Assembly (NCBI GenBank): GCA_002690655.1 | Contig: NZFL01000024.1 | Coordinates: forward strand, 4,393-42,560 | Direction: 5' to 3' | DNA from: Pedosphaera sp. | GTDB lineage: Bacteria > Verrucomicrobiota > Verrucomicrobiia > Limisphaerales > AAA164-E04 | DNA length: 38,168 nucleotides | In this document: piece after piece, positions 24,098 through 33,088 of the stretch | Layout: the number at the start of each line of letters is the position of its first letter | Position numbering within the stretch: the first letter of the stretch is position 1 | The notes under the pieces: generated by a model | Database searches by the model: none | The model's input: the letters and a program-made list of their open reading frames with translations, nothing else | Told to the model about the DNA's origin: nothing | Made by a program: the position numbers and the translations under genes

Positions 24098-24983
24098 GTT
24101 AACATTGGATTGGCTGGCGGATCTTCATGCCACATACCGCAAGGCATTTCAGGCGAAGGTCAATGAGTTTGATATTGGCGGGCGTGAATTTCATTTTGAC
24201 AGGCGCCCTTGTATCATGGGTGTCATTAATCTTTCCAAAGATTCCTGGTATCGCGAAAGCGTTTGCTTCAACACAGATCAGGCGCTGAGGCGCGCGGATT
24301 TACTCCTCGCTCAAGGTGCTGATGTGATCGATCTCGGTGCAGAATCTACTCTTGCACAGGCCTCTTTGGTTGGAGTTGAAAGTCAATGGGAAAGTCTGGA
24401 GCCGATTGTTGAGAAAATCGTCGGCAATGGAGGGATTGTTTCACTGGAGACATACCATCTCGATTTGGTGAAGCGTGCCCTTGAAAGCGGAGTTCAAGTC
24501 ATCAACCTAACCGGCCACACAAATTCCAAAGACGTGTATCGACTGTGTGCACAGCATCAAGCAGCTGTGATCATTTGCTATGTTCAGGGGGCGAATGTTC
24601 GCTCCGTAGAATCGCTTGAATTCGGAAGCGACCCCATTCTTGAGATGGGGGATTGGTTCAAAGTGGAAATCGCTCGTGCACTTGAGGCGGGGGTCAAGCG
24701 TATCTTCCTTGATCCTGGTTTAGGTTTTTATTACCGCAACATGGAGGATGGGGCATCACGCGTGAAGCACCAGATGAAAACGTTTCTGAACACGTTTCGT
24801 TTGCGTGAGCTTGGCTGGCCGGTTTGTCATGCCCTTCCTCATTCCTTTGAAACCTTTGGTGAGGAAGTCCGCACCGCGGAATCGTTTTTTGCCATTCTTG
24901 CCCTGCTGGGTAAGACAGATTTACTGCGCACGCACGAAGTTTCCAAGGTGAAGGCTGTCATTGATACCTTGCAGCAGTTTTAG
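24096..24983 (+). CDS. Divergent dihydropteroate synthase-like pterin-binding protein
   Basis: An ATG at 24096 gives 295 residues; a GTG at 24066 would read through the leader dyad. The TIM-barrel pterin-binding motifs are recognisable but changed. MGVINLSKDSW (41-51) replaces MGILNVTPDSF, DLGAEST lies at 79-85, and SLET (116-119) replaces SVDT. The pterin Asn is kept at INLTG but the next Asp is Leu. DPGLGF (206-211) and RTHEV (278-282) are kept. The SRK loop that carries the catalytic Lys is replaced by HALPHS. Canonical enzymes join p-aminobenzoate to the pterin in folate synthesis. With the Lys loop missing, this copy may bind pterin for another purpose. No other folate gene is nearby. 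Confidence 0.78.
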   Translation: MLTLDWLADLHATYRKAFQAKVNEFDIGGREFHFDRRPCIMGVINLSKDSWYRESVCFNTDQALRRADLLLAQGADVIDLGAESTLAQASLVGVESQWESLEPIVEKIVGNGGIVSLETYHLDLVKRALESGVQVINLTGHTNSKDVYRLCAQHQAAVIICYVQGANVRSVESLEFGSDPILEMGDWFKVEIARALEAGVKRIFLDPGLGFYYRNMEDGASRVKHQMKTFLNTFRLRELGWPVCHALPHSFETFGEEVRTAESFFAILALLGKTDLLRTHEVSKVKAVIDTLQQF

Positions 24984-25000
24984 CAGGTCGCCTGCAGCCA

Positions 25001-28000
25001 TTACTCCAGCAAGGATTCGATTTCATCCCAGCTCAATCCGTCCATGCCATCGATCTTGCCTGATTCGAGCATGGCGCTGAGCTGAGTCTGCTTTCGTTGC
25101 TGCAGTGCCAGAATCTTTTCTTCAATCGTGTCCCGTGCAACGAGTTTGTAACTGGTGACAGTCTGGGTTTGACCAATGCGGTGAGCGCGTGCGGTTGCCT
25201 GAGCTTCGATGGCCGGATTCCACCATGGATCAAAATGAACGACTGTATCCGCACCCGTCAAATTCAGTCCCGTGCCCCCGGCTTTCAAGCTGATAAGAAA
25301 GACCGGGATTTGTGAATTTTGAAAACGTTGCACCACTTTGCCGCGCTGTGTCGTCCCTCCGTCCAGATAACAGTAATCGACTTCACGTGCTTCCAGGGTC
25401 TCCCGCAGGATGGAGAGCATTTTAACAAACTGGCTGAAAACCAGAATGCGATGTCCGCCGTCAAGTGCTTCGTCGAGGAGTTCCGTGAAGAGATCCAGCT
25501 TGGATGAGGGCTCTTTGAGCTTATCTTTCTCAATATCCAGCAGGCGAGCATCACAACAAATCTGGCGCATCCTCAATATGGAACTCAATACCATCATACG
25601 AGCTTTTCCTGAGGCTTGTTTTTGACCGGCAATTTCCAGAAGCTTGGCTCGACCACGTTCCATGACTTGCTGATAAATGCTCCGCTGCTCTTTGCTTAAA
25701 TCACAATAGGTTACTTGTTCAATGCGCTCAGGCAGGTCTGGTCTCACCTCGGTCTTGGTTCGACGCAGGAGAAATGGCCCTATCCTTCGTTTTAACCGGT
25801 CCAGCACAGGTAGGGTGTTTTGTTGCGTGATGGGGGTCTCGTAACGGTCTTTGAAATCCCTGGCTGAACCCAGGTATCCAGGCATGAGGAAATCGAAAAT
25901 CGACCAGAGGTCCATGACCGAGTTTTCCATGGGAGTCCCCGTGAGGACCAGGCGGTGGTTGGCTTTGATGGATTTGACCGATTGGGCATTCTGCGTGGCT
26001 CGATTTTTAATGTGCTGAGCTTCGTCGAGAATAACCGCTTCAAACACATGCTGACGATATTGATCTGCATCACGACGTATCAACGCATAGCTTGTAATCA
26101 CAAGGTCGTGGCTACCGATCTCCTTGAAGTGTTTGGCTCGGTGAGATCCTTCCAATGGAAGTGTTCTCAAACCAGGGGTCCATCGATTTGCTTCCTCCAT
26201 CCAATTAAAGACAAGGCTTGAGGGACATATTACAAGAACCGGTGGCATGGTGCCCCCTTGTTTCTTTCTCCAGTTGATCCATGTCAGAATCTGGAGTGTT
26301 TTACCTAATCCCATTTCATCGGCAAGGATTCCAGCGAATTTTCGCTGGAACAAATCCTGCATCCAGGCCACGCCATGCCATTGATAAGGGCGCAGTTTGT
26401 CTGCGAGCTCTGGTAGACTGCTTTTGAAGCTTTGGATCAGATCCACAGAGGAAACCGCCGGATGCCTTCCGGAACTCCGACTTCGCTGAACCTTCCAATC
26501 ACTTTTTTCGAAGGTTTCTTCAAGAAAAGCGGATTGCGATTTGCGTGCACGATACTGTCCGCGTTGCTGTTGTGGGTTGCAATCGATCAATACTTCGTCG
26601 AATTCTTCCATGGCGCCCGTATCGAGTACGAGGAATTTCCCATCGGGTTTTTTTCGATACGATTTGCCTGATCTCAGCAGTCTTGAAATTTCATCCTGTG
26701 GCAGCATGTCTCCTGTACTTGTCGGATATTTGACACTGAAATCAAACCAATCACCCGAGGATTGATGGATGCGGACTTCAGGTTGTACGGTCTCGATATT
26801 TCGTTGATAACTGCCGTCCAAACGTTCGTCCATTTCAACTTCCCAATCTTTTTGAAGTCGCTGATAAGGGCCGCATAAAAATGTCAGGACGGGATCCTGG
26901 CCCGTCAATCGCCAGCGTTCACCTTTTCCGTCTGGTTCGAATCCCGCACGTCTCAGTTCGTCCAGCGCCTCTTGCTCTGCTGCTGGATTCCTCAGCACAT
27001 AGCGCATGGGATGACTGGGATCTGGAGCACAGAATTGATGGGGCGATGCTTCTTTTGAAAGAAAGAACGACTGTGTTCCATAGGTGGCCTGGATCTTTGC
27101 ATCGAGGCGGGCAAGGCCTCCTTCCATGCAGAGGCGGAATGCGGGCTGACCGCTGGTAATCTGAAAATCAGCGAGTGAAAAATTCATTTCAATCGAATTT
27201 TCATCGGTGGGCATTTGATCCAGTTGATGCAAGAAAAACGGCACCTGGATGCGTTCTATCTTCATGGGCGCCTGTAGCGCGCTCATGATGGCCGGCGGGA
27301 TTCCAATGGGCTGGAATTGTCCGTTCATCCAAACATAACCTGGCTGTCCTGAGAACATTCCCTCGGGAGCGCTCTGACTTTGAACAGAGACCGTGAGTGC
27401 TCCGCTTGGCTCAAGGGTGATCCTCAATGGCGGTATCCAGGCTTTTTGGGTAATGGGAACTGTCTTTGATCTGCCCAGAGACAAACGGTCTGTCCCCGAA
27501 AGGAGTTCCAGGCATTCACAGAAATGTTCACTTTTCAGGTGGATCAGGGGTGTTGGTTTATCCACCCCATGCTTTTGGAGGAATCGCAGCATGTATTGGT
27601 TGCGTTCTTCGATATGGTAAGACTTTGTCCTGTCCAGGGAATTGAGGGGTTTGAAGGCTCCCCCCTCGGAGCCTTCCATCATCATCGAAATCGATTCTGC
27701 ATGAAACTGGCTGACTGCATTCGGTGCCAGGATAAACCTCAGGTCAAGCGTTGCATTGGCAGAAGGGTCATGGATAAACCAGGGCTTGTCGGCAGGGGCT
27801 TTGGCTTGGAGCTTTGCAGGTTCGTCAATGCCGGGGAGGGTAACTGGGTTTTCGGACCCTTTCGATGAGGAGCGAATGGATTCGGGGTGCAGTGTTGCCA
27901 GCGCGATTGCTACGGAATGTGCGCATAAAGTCCCAAACTCTCTGGATTGTCGGCAGCTACAGAAATTTTCAATATCGATTTCCGATTCGAAGATCAGTCC

Positions 28001-28165
28001 TGCCTTGTATTCGATCGAACCCGTGTGCACCAACCCCATTGCTTTTGGAGCCTTCCAGGTAGCTGATCGAACGGCACCTGATTGAATGTATTGCCTGGCC
28101 GATTTCATGGCCTCCCAGCCTGCTGCCTTGGCCAGCATTGGCTCTGTTATTTCCTGTAATCCCAT
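25001..28165 (-). CDS. SWIM zinc-finger SNF2/Rad54-family DNA translocase
   Basis: This is a 1054-residue protein. An N-terminal SWIM zinc finger (Cys69, Cys71, Cys81, His83) leads to a central beta-rich bacterial SNF2-associated region. The ATPase follows: ILADEMGLGKTLQ with Lys622, DEAQH at 714-718, LTGTPMENSVMDLWSIFDFL, and helicase C motifs LVFSQFVKML, VFLISLKAGGTGLNLTGAD and RAHRIGQ. These RapA-like proteins use ATP to move along DNA and displace proteins. The biological target in bacteria is mostly unknown. The gene converges with the pterin-binding gene (17-base gap). A candidate small ORF ends nine bases upstream of its start. Confidence 0.95.
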   Translation of the reverse strand: MGLQEITEPMLAKAAGWEAMKSARQYIQSGAVRSATWKAPKAMGLVHTGSIEYKAGLIFESEIDIENFCSCRQSREFGTLCAHSVAIALATLHPESIRSSSKGSENPVTLPGIDEPAKLQAKAPADKPWFIHDPSANATLDLRFILAPNAVSQFHAESISMMMEGSEGGAFKPLNSLDRTKSYHIEERNQYMLRFLQKHGVDKPTPLIHLKSEHFCECLELLSGTDRLSLGRSKTVPITQKAWIPPLRITLEPSGALTVSVQSQSAPEGMFSGQPGYVWMNGQFQPIGIPPAIMSALQAPMKIERIQVPFFLHQLDQMPTDENSIEMNFSLADFQITSGQPAFRLCMEGGLARLDAKIQATYGTQSFFLSKEASPHQFCAPDPSHPMRYVLRNPAAEQEALDELRRAGFEPDGKGERWRLTGQDPVLTFLCGPYQRLQKDWEVEMDERLDGSYQRNIETVQPEVRIHQSSGDWFDFSVKYPTSTGDMLPQDEISRLLRSGKSYRKKPDGKFLVLDTGAMEEFDEVLIDCNPQQQRGQYRARKSQSAFLEETFEKSDWKVQRSRSSGRHPAVSSVDLIQSFKSSLPELADKLRPYQWHGVAWMQDLFQRKFAGILADEMGLGKTLQILTWINWRKKQGGTMPPVLVICPSSLVFNWMEEANRWTPGLRTLPLEGSHRAKHFKEIGSHDLVITSYALIRRDADQYRQHVFEAVILDEAQHIKNRATQNAQSVKSIKANHRLVLTGTPMENSVMDLWSIFDFLMPGYLGSARDFKDRYETPITQQNTLPVLDRLKRRIGPFLLRRTKTEVRPDLPERIEQVTYCDLSKEQRSIYQQVMERGRAKLLEIAGQKQASGKARMMVLSSILRMRQICCDARLLDIEKDKLKEPSSKLDLFTELLDEALDGGHRILVFSQFVKMLSILRETLEAREVDYCYLDGGTTQRGKVVQRFQNSQIPVFLISLKAGGTGLNLTGADTVVHFDPWWNPAIEAQATARAHRIGQTQTVTSYKLVARDTIEEKILALQQRKQTQLSAMLESGKIDGMDGLSWDEIESLLE

Positions 28166-28174
28166 TTTTGTTTC

Positions 28175-28312
28175 TCAATTGACCTTAAGGCTCACCCAAG
28201 GTCTGAGACAAGCATGCTTCTTTTTCGCCTTCCAGAACGGATTGATCATGAAGTTCATTTTGGTTTCTTCGCCTGACTTGATTTTGAATTGGATGGCGGG
28301 TTCTCGAATCAA
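28175..28312 (-). CDS. Candidate small protein upstream of the SNF2 gene
   Basis: A minus-strand frame is open from 28369 to a TGA at 28175-28177, nine bases before the SNF2 start. Its translation looks protein-like, with amphipathic strands (AIQFKIKSGEETKMNFMIN) and a basic, Trp-containing end (FWKAKKKHACLRPWVSLKVN). No ATG or GTG opens it. A TTG at 28312 would give 45 residues, and GAGGA sits too close to that TTG to be a normal ribosome site. It may be a real small gene with an unusual start or the remnant of a longer one. No family is recognised. Confidence 0.3.
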   Translation of the reverse strand: MIREPAIQFKIKSGEETKMNFMINPFWKAKKKHACLRPWVSLKVN

Positions 28313-28371
28313 ATCCTCTTGAAGCCATAGATCTTCATTTGGAATCTTAAAATTTTGTAGAAAAACTAGTT

Positions 28372-29169
28372 ATGAATATAAAGAACTCATACACCCGTTT
28401 TGGTTTCAGTGCATTCACTCTCATTGAATTGTTGGTTGTCATCGCCATTATCGCCCTGCTGGCTGGTATGCTTCTTCCGGCTTTGTCAAAGGCCAAGGCG
28501 AAGGCGAAAGCCATCAAGTGCCTTGGAAACCTCAAGCAGATCAGTCTGTCCAATTATATGTATATCAGTGATACAGGTAAACCGGTTCACTACGAATCAT
28601 GGTCCTGCCTCTGGATCTCCCAGCTTCAGGAAAAGTATGCAGCGATCAAGGATGTCAGGTTTTGTCCGTCCGCGCCCGAACGTTCTGATATGGCTTTGAA
28701 GAGGGATAGTGCCGGTTTTGGCACTATCAATCGAGCTTGGTTGGTGGATGGTGGAGGAACGAACAAGTGGCAGGGGAGTTATGCATTGAATGGATATTTT
28801 TACACCAAAAGTCCCTATGGTAATGAGAGGAACATGTTCAAAGTAGAGGCGGATGTCAGGGCCCCCTCGTCAACCCCATACTTTGCGGACTCGGTCTGGG
28901 TGGATGCGTGGCCGGTTGAGACGGATCGTCCAGCTCGAAACCTTTACAATGGAGATAAATTTCAAGGTGCAATGGTGCGCTTTACGATTCCGCGTCATGG
29001 GGCTGGCCGTGAGGCTGCCGTCACTAATTTCAATCCGAAAGATGCATTGCCCGGTGGTGTCAATGTGGCGTTTGCTGACAATCATGTGGAGCTGGTGCGT
29101 CTGGAGAATCTCTGGAATCTGACTTGGCATAAGAATTGGAAAGCTCCTGCGGTGCGACCCGGGAAATGA
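28372..29169 (+). CDS. Prepilin-like protein with type IV pilin N-terminus
   Basis: The 265 residues open with a class III signal: a short basic leader, [20 protein letters not shown] and then [15 protein letters not shown]. The Phe after the leader and Glu at +5 are the features read by prepilin peptidase. The C-terminal part includes [11 protein letters not shown] and [17 protein letters not shown], resembling the processing-associated H-X9-DG region of the large paralogous pseudopilin families in Verrucomicrobia, Lentisphaerae and Planctomycetes. The function is probably extracytoplasmic, and a pilus or secretion role is not proven. The ATG overlaps the end of the candidate minus-strand frame, so the region at 28340-28372 is a divergent promoter zone. 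Confidence 0.9.
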   Translation: MNIKNSYTRFGFSAFTLIELLVVIAIIALLAGMLLPALSKAKAKAKAIKCLGNLKQISLSNYMYISDTGKPVHYESWSCLWISQLQEKYAAIKDVRFCPSAPERSDMALKRDSAGFGTINRAWLVDGGGTNKWQGSYALNGYFYTKSPYGNERNMFKVEADVRAPSSTPYFADSVWVDAWPVETDRPARNLYNGDKFQGAMVRFTIPRHGAGREAAVTNFNPKDALPGGVNVAFADNHVELVRLENLWNLTWHKNWKAPAVRPGK

Positions 29170-29210
29170 TACACTCTTGTTTTTAGTCAAAAGTATTGCT
29201 ATGTTCTGGT

Positions 29211-29245
29211 TTGACGGAGAGTTTGATCAATCAGTGTTCCGTCAA
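29211..29245 (+). promoter_or_regulatory. Inverted repeat upstream of the superoxide dismutase gene
   Basis: TTGACGGA (29211-29218) and TCCGTCAA (29238-29245) are perfect inverted repeats with a 19-base spacer that itself contains the palindrome TTGATCAA (29223-29230). The dyad ends 32 bases before the sod ATG. It could be an operator for a redox-responsive regulator or a leader hairpin. It is not followed by a T tract, so it is not a terminator. Confidence 0.45.
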
Positions 29246-29277
29246 TGACGCAGGACTAAACATCATTTACGAAAACT

Positions 29278-29895
29278 ATGGCATACGAACTACCTAAATT
29301 AGCTTACGCCTCCGATGCGCTTGAGCCGCATATCGACAGTCAGACCATGGAAATTCACCATGGCAAGCATCACAATACCTACATCACCAAACTAAACGCT
29401 GCTCTTGAGGGACAGGACGCACTCTCCTCAAAGGATATCTGGAGTTTGATCTCGAATCTTGGAGACATACCCGAAGCCATCCGTGGCGCGGTGCGCAACA
29501 ATGGCGGAGGGCATGCAAATCATTCACTATTCTGGTCCATCATGGGGCCCAACGGGGGTGGAGAACCAGCCGGTGCGCTCGGTGAGGCCATTCAGTCTGC
29601 GTTTGGAAGTTTTGACGCGTTCAAGGAAAAATTCGAGGCAGCCGGTGCCACACGCTTCGGCAGTGGATGGGCATGGTTGATTGTGAATAATCAAGGTCAA
29701 CTTGAAGTGGCTTCTACTCCGAATCAGGACAACCCAGTCATGGATGGTTCTGGCAAGCCCGTCATCGGTTGTGATGTCTGGGAACACGCCTATTACCTGA
29801 GGTATCAAAATCGCCGTCCTGATTACATGAAGGCCTGGTGGAATGTGGTGGACTGGAACGCCGCTGCTGTCAACTACGAAGCTGCGAAGGCTTGA
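29278..29895 (+). CDS. sodA: Superoxide dismutase, Fe/Mn family (probably Mn)
   Basis: The 205 residues match the family length. Metal ligands are His27 in MEIHHGKHH, the His of [10 protein letters not shown], and Asp and His in [18 protein letters not shown] and [14 protein letters not shown] complete the signature. ANQDNP-like (PNQDNPVM) and GPNGGG segments are more typical of the Mn form than of the Fe form, but metal preference is not certain from sequence. The enzyme converts superoxide to oxygen and peroxide in the cytoplasm, and no signal peptide is present. It is a single-gene unit with an upstream dyad and a strong terminator. Confidence 0.95.
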   Translation: MAYELPKLAYASDALEPHIDSQTMEIHHGKHHNTYITKLNAALEGQDALSSKDIWSLISNLGDIPEAIRGAVRNNGGGHANHSLFWSIMGPNGGGEPAGALGEAIQSAFGSFDAFKEKFEAAGATRFGSGWAWLIVNNQGQLEVASTPNQDNPVMDGSGKPVIGCDVWEHAYYLRYQNRRPDYMKAWWNVVDWNAAAVNYEAAKA

Positions 29896-29918
29896 TTTTT
29901 GACTTTTTGACTCGCATG

Positions 29919-29951
29919 CCTCGGTGAATTCGTTTCACCGAGGTGTTTTTG
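29919..29951 (+). terminator. Rho-independent terminator after sod
   Basis: A perfect ten-pair stem, CCTCGGTGAA (29919-29928) with TTCACCGAGG (29934-29943), has a five-base loop and is followed by TGTTTTTG. It lies 24 bases after the sod stop. It stands between sod (plus) and the 3' end of the PVC heme protein gene (minus). Confidence 0.9.
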
Positions 29952-29999
29952 TGTCTGCTGACTTACTCTCACTCCTTGCTTCTGACCAGAAAAGGAAAG

Positions 30000-32987
30000 T
30001 TAGTCATGTTTCTGCAGGAAGCTGATCAGGTCACGCAATTCGGATGGAGTCATGAGCTCCTCCAAACCCTCAGGCATCAGAGAAAGCCCACCTGAGCGAA
30101 AGTAACGCAGATTAGATCTTGCGACCTCTCGACGCATTCCTTGAGCCGATAAGAAGGTCACCGATTCGGGAGTTTCTGACTGAACGATGCCACTCAAAAG
30201 TTCACCGTCTTTTGTCTCGGCCTCGTATGCAACAAAGCTTGGATTGATTGCCATATTTGGATCCAGAATATTGAAGGCCAGATCTTCGACACTACGATGG
30301 GACATGTCAGTCAGATTGGGGCCAACTTCAACTCCCACATTGCCTGATTGATGGCATTGTGCACATTGTTCAATGAATATCTGTCTTCCTCTAGTCAAAT
30401 TTCCTTTTGCAGGTAACTTGCTAAGCCACTCATCCAACAAAATTTTTCGATTGCTGTATTCCTCGTCCCCGAACAAGGGGGCCGCTTTTTCTCTGACTGT
30501 CTCAGAGCTGTATTCCCTTAAAAGACGTCTTTGCTCGAGATCGAGATTCAATTCACCCAGTGTAACCTGGCCGCCTTCAATCGCATTCATTAAAAGAAGG
30601 TGAAATTTCTTTCTTCTGAGAAGCGTTTCAATGGCATGGGGTCGCAATCCCGGACCTATCTCACGCCAGCGATCCAGAATACCTTGCGCGACGCCCTGAT
30701 CTGAATATTGGCGGAGCTGCTCCATCGATTCTTTCTGGATTTCATTTGGCTCAATTCCATTCACCAGTGTCAAAAGCGTCTGACCCGAGTCCTGGAATGT
30801 TCCGAGCCCAAGCAAGGCAATGGCTTCAAGGCGATGAGGTAATGGTGTTTCGGTGTCTTTGGCGCTGCTCAAGGCGGATTGAAGCGCATTCTTGAATCCG
30901 GGAACCTCATTTGAGCCAAGTGCTTTGCTCAGTTTCCAAACGGCTCGTTTGATCGAAACACTAGGCAGGGATGCAAGCTTTTCCAGACAGGACTGAAGAG
31001 GTTCAAGACTGGCTCTTTGCAATGATGCCAGAATAGCTCCCTTTTGGGCGCCATCCAGGAGCGACTCGATTGCATTGTTTTTAAGAGGATGATCTCCCGC
31101 TCCGAGTGAGGAGATTAAAGCCGCGAATGCATCCATATTTTGTTCTTCCAGTCGAGCGGTTGCCATGTAAGCCAATTCACTCAGGCAAGTGTTCCAATGA
31201 TGATGACTGTCGGCATGACCTGGGTAGGATTGGCACAACTTTCCAAGTAACAGGGCTGGGTTTTTTCTCAGTGAAGTATAGACGGCCCTTCTGGACCATG
31301 CATGCTGTATATCGGTGGTAAGGATCTCAAGCAGTGCTTCGTCATTGTCCGGGTGAGGATGTTGGCCAAGACTGAGTGCCACATGAAACCGAACCTCAAT
31401 GCTTGGATCTCTTGACATGGATTGAAGCCACGGCCAAGCTTTGTTCCACCATTCAGGGTGTGTCCTGAGAATCTTCAAGGTCTGGATTCTGATTGCTGCA
31501 TGAGACTCACTGAGTCCCATTTGAAGATCTTCCAAAAGGCAAATTCCGAGTCCATTCATACACCACAGGGCGTGTATTTTTGCCAGAGGATTACCGGATT
31601 CAAGGATTTGATTGAATTGTTGACGCTTGGTATCTCTGTGATTTTCAATAATCAAGCGCTGAGCGGTCATTCTCGTCCAGTCATTGACATCGTTCAGGTG
31701 AGTGAGGAGTTCACCGACTTCAGCGGTAGCGAGATTGGCACGTTTGGTTGAACTGACTCCTGCACTGGAAACACGGTAGATACGACCTCGATTCTCTCCT
31801 GCCCGGATTTCATACCTTCCCTTGATTTGCTCTGGAATATAATCGGGATGCTCGATGACAGCGCGTTGCATGTCGAGCAGATAGAGATGTCCGTCTGGAC
31901 CTGTCTCGAGACCAACCGGACGAAAGGCGAGGTCACGGCTGGCGATAAATTCAGCGTGCTGCTCCTCGGGTGCTCGCCGTGCCTCGAGAATGGGTCCTTT
32001 TGGATGCATGACATCCCGATGCACGAGATTGCCGACAACATCGCAAACTAGTACGCCACCTGCCAGCCCCCCTTGATTGAAAGTACCGGGAATCAACCCC
32101 ATCCCGCCAGCCGAACTGAAATAACCTGCCTGCTCGGGATGGTTGACTCGGGTTTGAGCTATCGAGATAGGGTAAATGCGAGCCATGCCCCCGTGATCCG
32201 AAATGTTGACGGTTGCATCAATAGATGGAAACCCGCGGAACCGTTCCATGGCATTGACAGGCAGGATTCGCTGCAGCATGTGATTGATGTTGTGCGGAGT
32301 GAAGCTGCGTCCGAAATCATCGAAGATCAATCCAAACCCTCCGCCCGTATGGTAGGTGCGACTGACCCGCCGCTTGAGAGGGTCCCAGGCAAAATCTGCG
32401 TTCGCCAAAGCCAGAGGCTTGGCAGCACCATGTGGTGAGTAGATGACTCCGTTGTTCCCACCGTTCACGCCGTGCAGCCTTCCTTCCATCCCCCAGCGAA
32501 GACCGCTTAAATTGCTGTCTGTTACACCCTGATTAAACCCTGTCAATAAAGTCTGTCTGACATCCGCAATGTGGTCGCCGTCCGTGTCCCGCAAAAAAAT
32601 CAAATCTCCTGCAGCGACGATCACGCCGTCTTTATAAGGGGCAATGGATGTCGGGAAACTCAGGCGTTCAGCATAGAGATGGCTTGCGGATACATTCCCG
32701 GAAGCATCGAATGTTAATTTTCTGATGGTCCCACCAGGGGACCCTGTCGGTCCCTTACCGTAGGGGTAGTCGCGCATTTCGACTACATACATGTTTCCGG
32801 AGGCGTCAAAACAGAGAGCGACTGGGTCCACAACATCCGGCTCAGCTGCGATCAGCTCGATGCGTATGGACGGGTGGTGTCTAAACGCCCCCGTTTCTGT
32901 GAATGCCATTGAATTGTTTGCCTGAACAGGCAAAACGCAGGCTGCAGTGAGGTAAAAGCTCAGAAGATTCCAAAAATGCTTTGCCAT
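30000..32987 (-). CDS. PVC-type heme-binding CxxCH protein with beta-propeller and HEAT repeats
   Basis: The start is placed at the ATG at 32987 (995 residues, signal MAKHFWNLLSFYLTAACVLP). A longer frame to 33116 overlaps the EamA gene. Residues about 30-390 form the dehydrogenase-like beta-propeller typical of PVC proteins (LIAAEPDVVDPVALCFDASG, VVEMRDYPYG, GVNGGNNGVIY, GLETGPDGHLYLLDMQRAVI). HEAT-like helices fill the middle. The C-terminal cytochrome c domain has CAQCH with Cys875, Cys878 and His879, and ends in GLEELMTPSELRDLISFL. These are periplasmic proteins, presumably oxidising sugars or related compounds, with substrate and partner unknown. It lies about 100 bases after the EamA gene. 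Confidence 0.92.
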   Translation of the reverse strand: MAKHFWNLLSFYLTAACVLPVQANNSMAFTETGAFRHHPSIRIELIAAEPDVVDPVALCFDASGNMYVVEMRDYPYGKGPTGSPGGTIRKLTFDASGNVSASHLYAERLSFPTSIAPYKDGVIVAAGDLIFLRDTDGDHIADVRQTLLTGFNQGVTDSNLSGLRWGMEGRLHGVNGGNNGVIYSPHGAAKPLALANADFAWDPLKRRVSRTYHTGGGFGLIFDDFGRSFTPHNINHMLQRILPVNAMERFRGFPSIDATVNISDHGGMARIYPISIAQTRVNHPEQAGYFSSAGGMGLIPGTFNQGGLAGGVLVCDVVGNLVHRDVMHPKGPILEARRAPEEQHAEFIASRDLAFRPVGLETGPDGHLYLLDMQRAVIEHPDYIPEQIKGRYEIRAGENRGRIYRVSSAGVSSTKRANLATAEVGELLTHLNDVNDWTRMTAQRLIIENHRDTKRQQFNQILESGNPLAKIHALWCMNGLGICLLEDLQMGLSESHAAIRIQTLKILRTHPEWWNKAWPWLQSMSRDPSIEVRFHVALSLGQHPHPDNDEALLEILTTDIQHAWSRRAVYTSLRKNPALLLGKLCQSYPGHADSHHHWNTCLSELAYMATARLEEQNMDAFAALISSLGAGDHPLKNNAIESLLDGAQKGAILASLQRASLEPLQSCLEKLASLPSVSIKRAVWKLSKALGSNEVPGFKNALQSALSSAKDTETPLPHRLEAIALLGLGTFQDSGQTLLTLVNGIEPNEIQKESMEQLRQYSDQGVAQGILDRWREIGPGLRPHAIETLLRRKKFHLLLMNAIEGGQVTLGELNLDLEQRRLLREYSSETVREKAAPLFGDEEYSNRKILLDEWLSKLPAKGNLTRGRQIFIEQCAQCHQSGNVGVEVGPNLTDMSHRSVEDLAFNILDPNMAINPSFVAYEAETKDGELLSGIVQSETPESVTFLSAQGMRREVARSNLRYFRSGGLSLMPEGLEELMTPSELRDLISFLQKHD

Positions 32988-33088
32988 AGTGAATATGTCT
33001 GGGTGAAAGGATTGATCCTTCACACGTTCGATGAGCGGCATCATCGACGGGCCCTTAGATTTAAATATGCATGAGAATGAGCTTTTGC

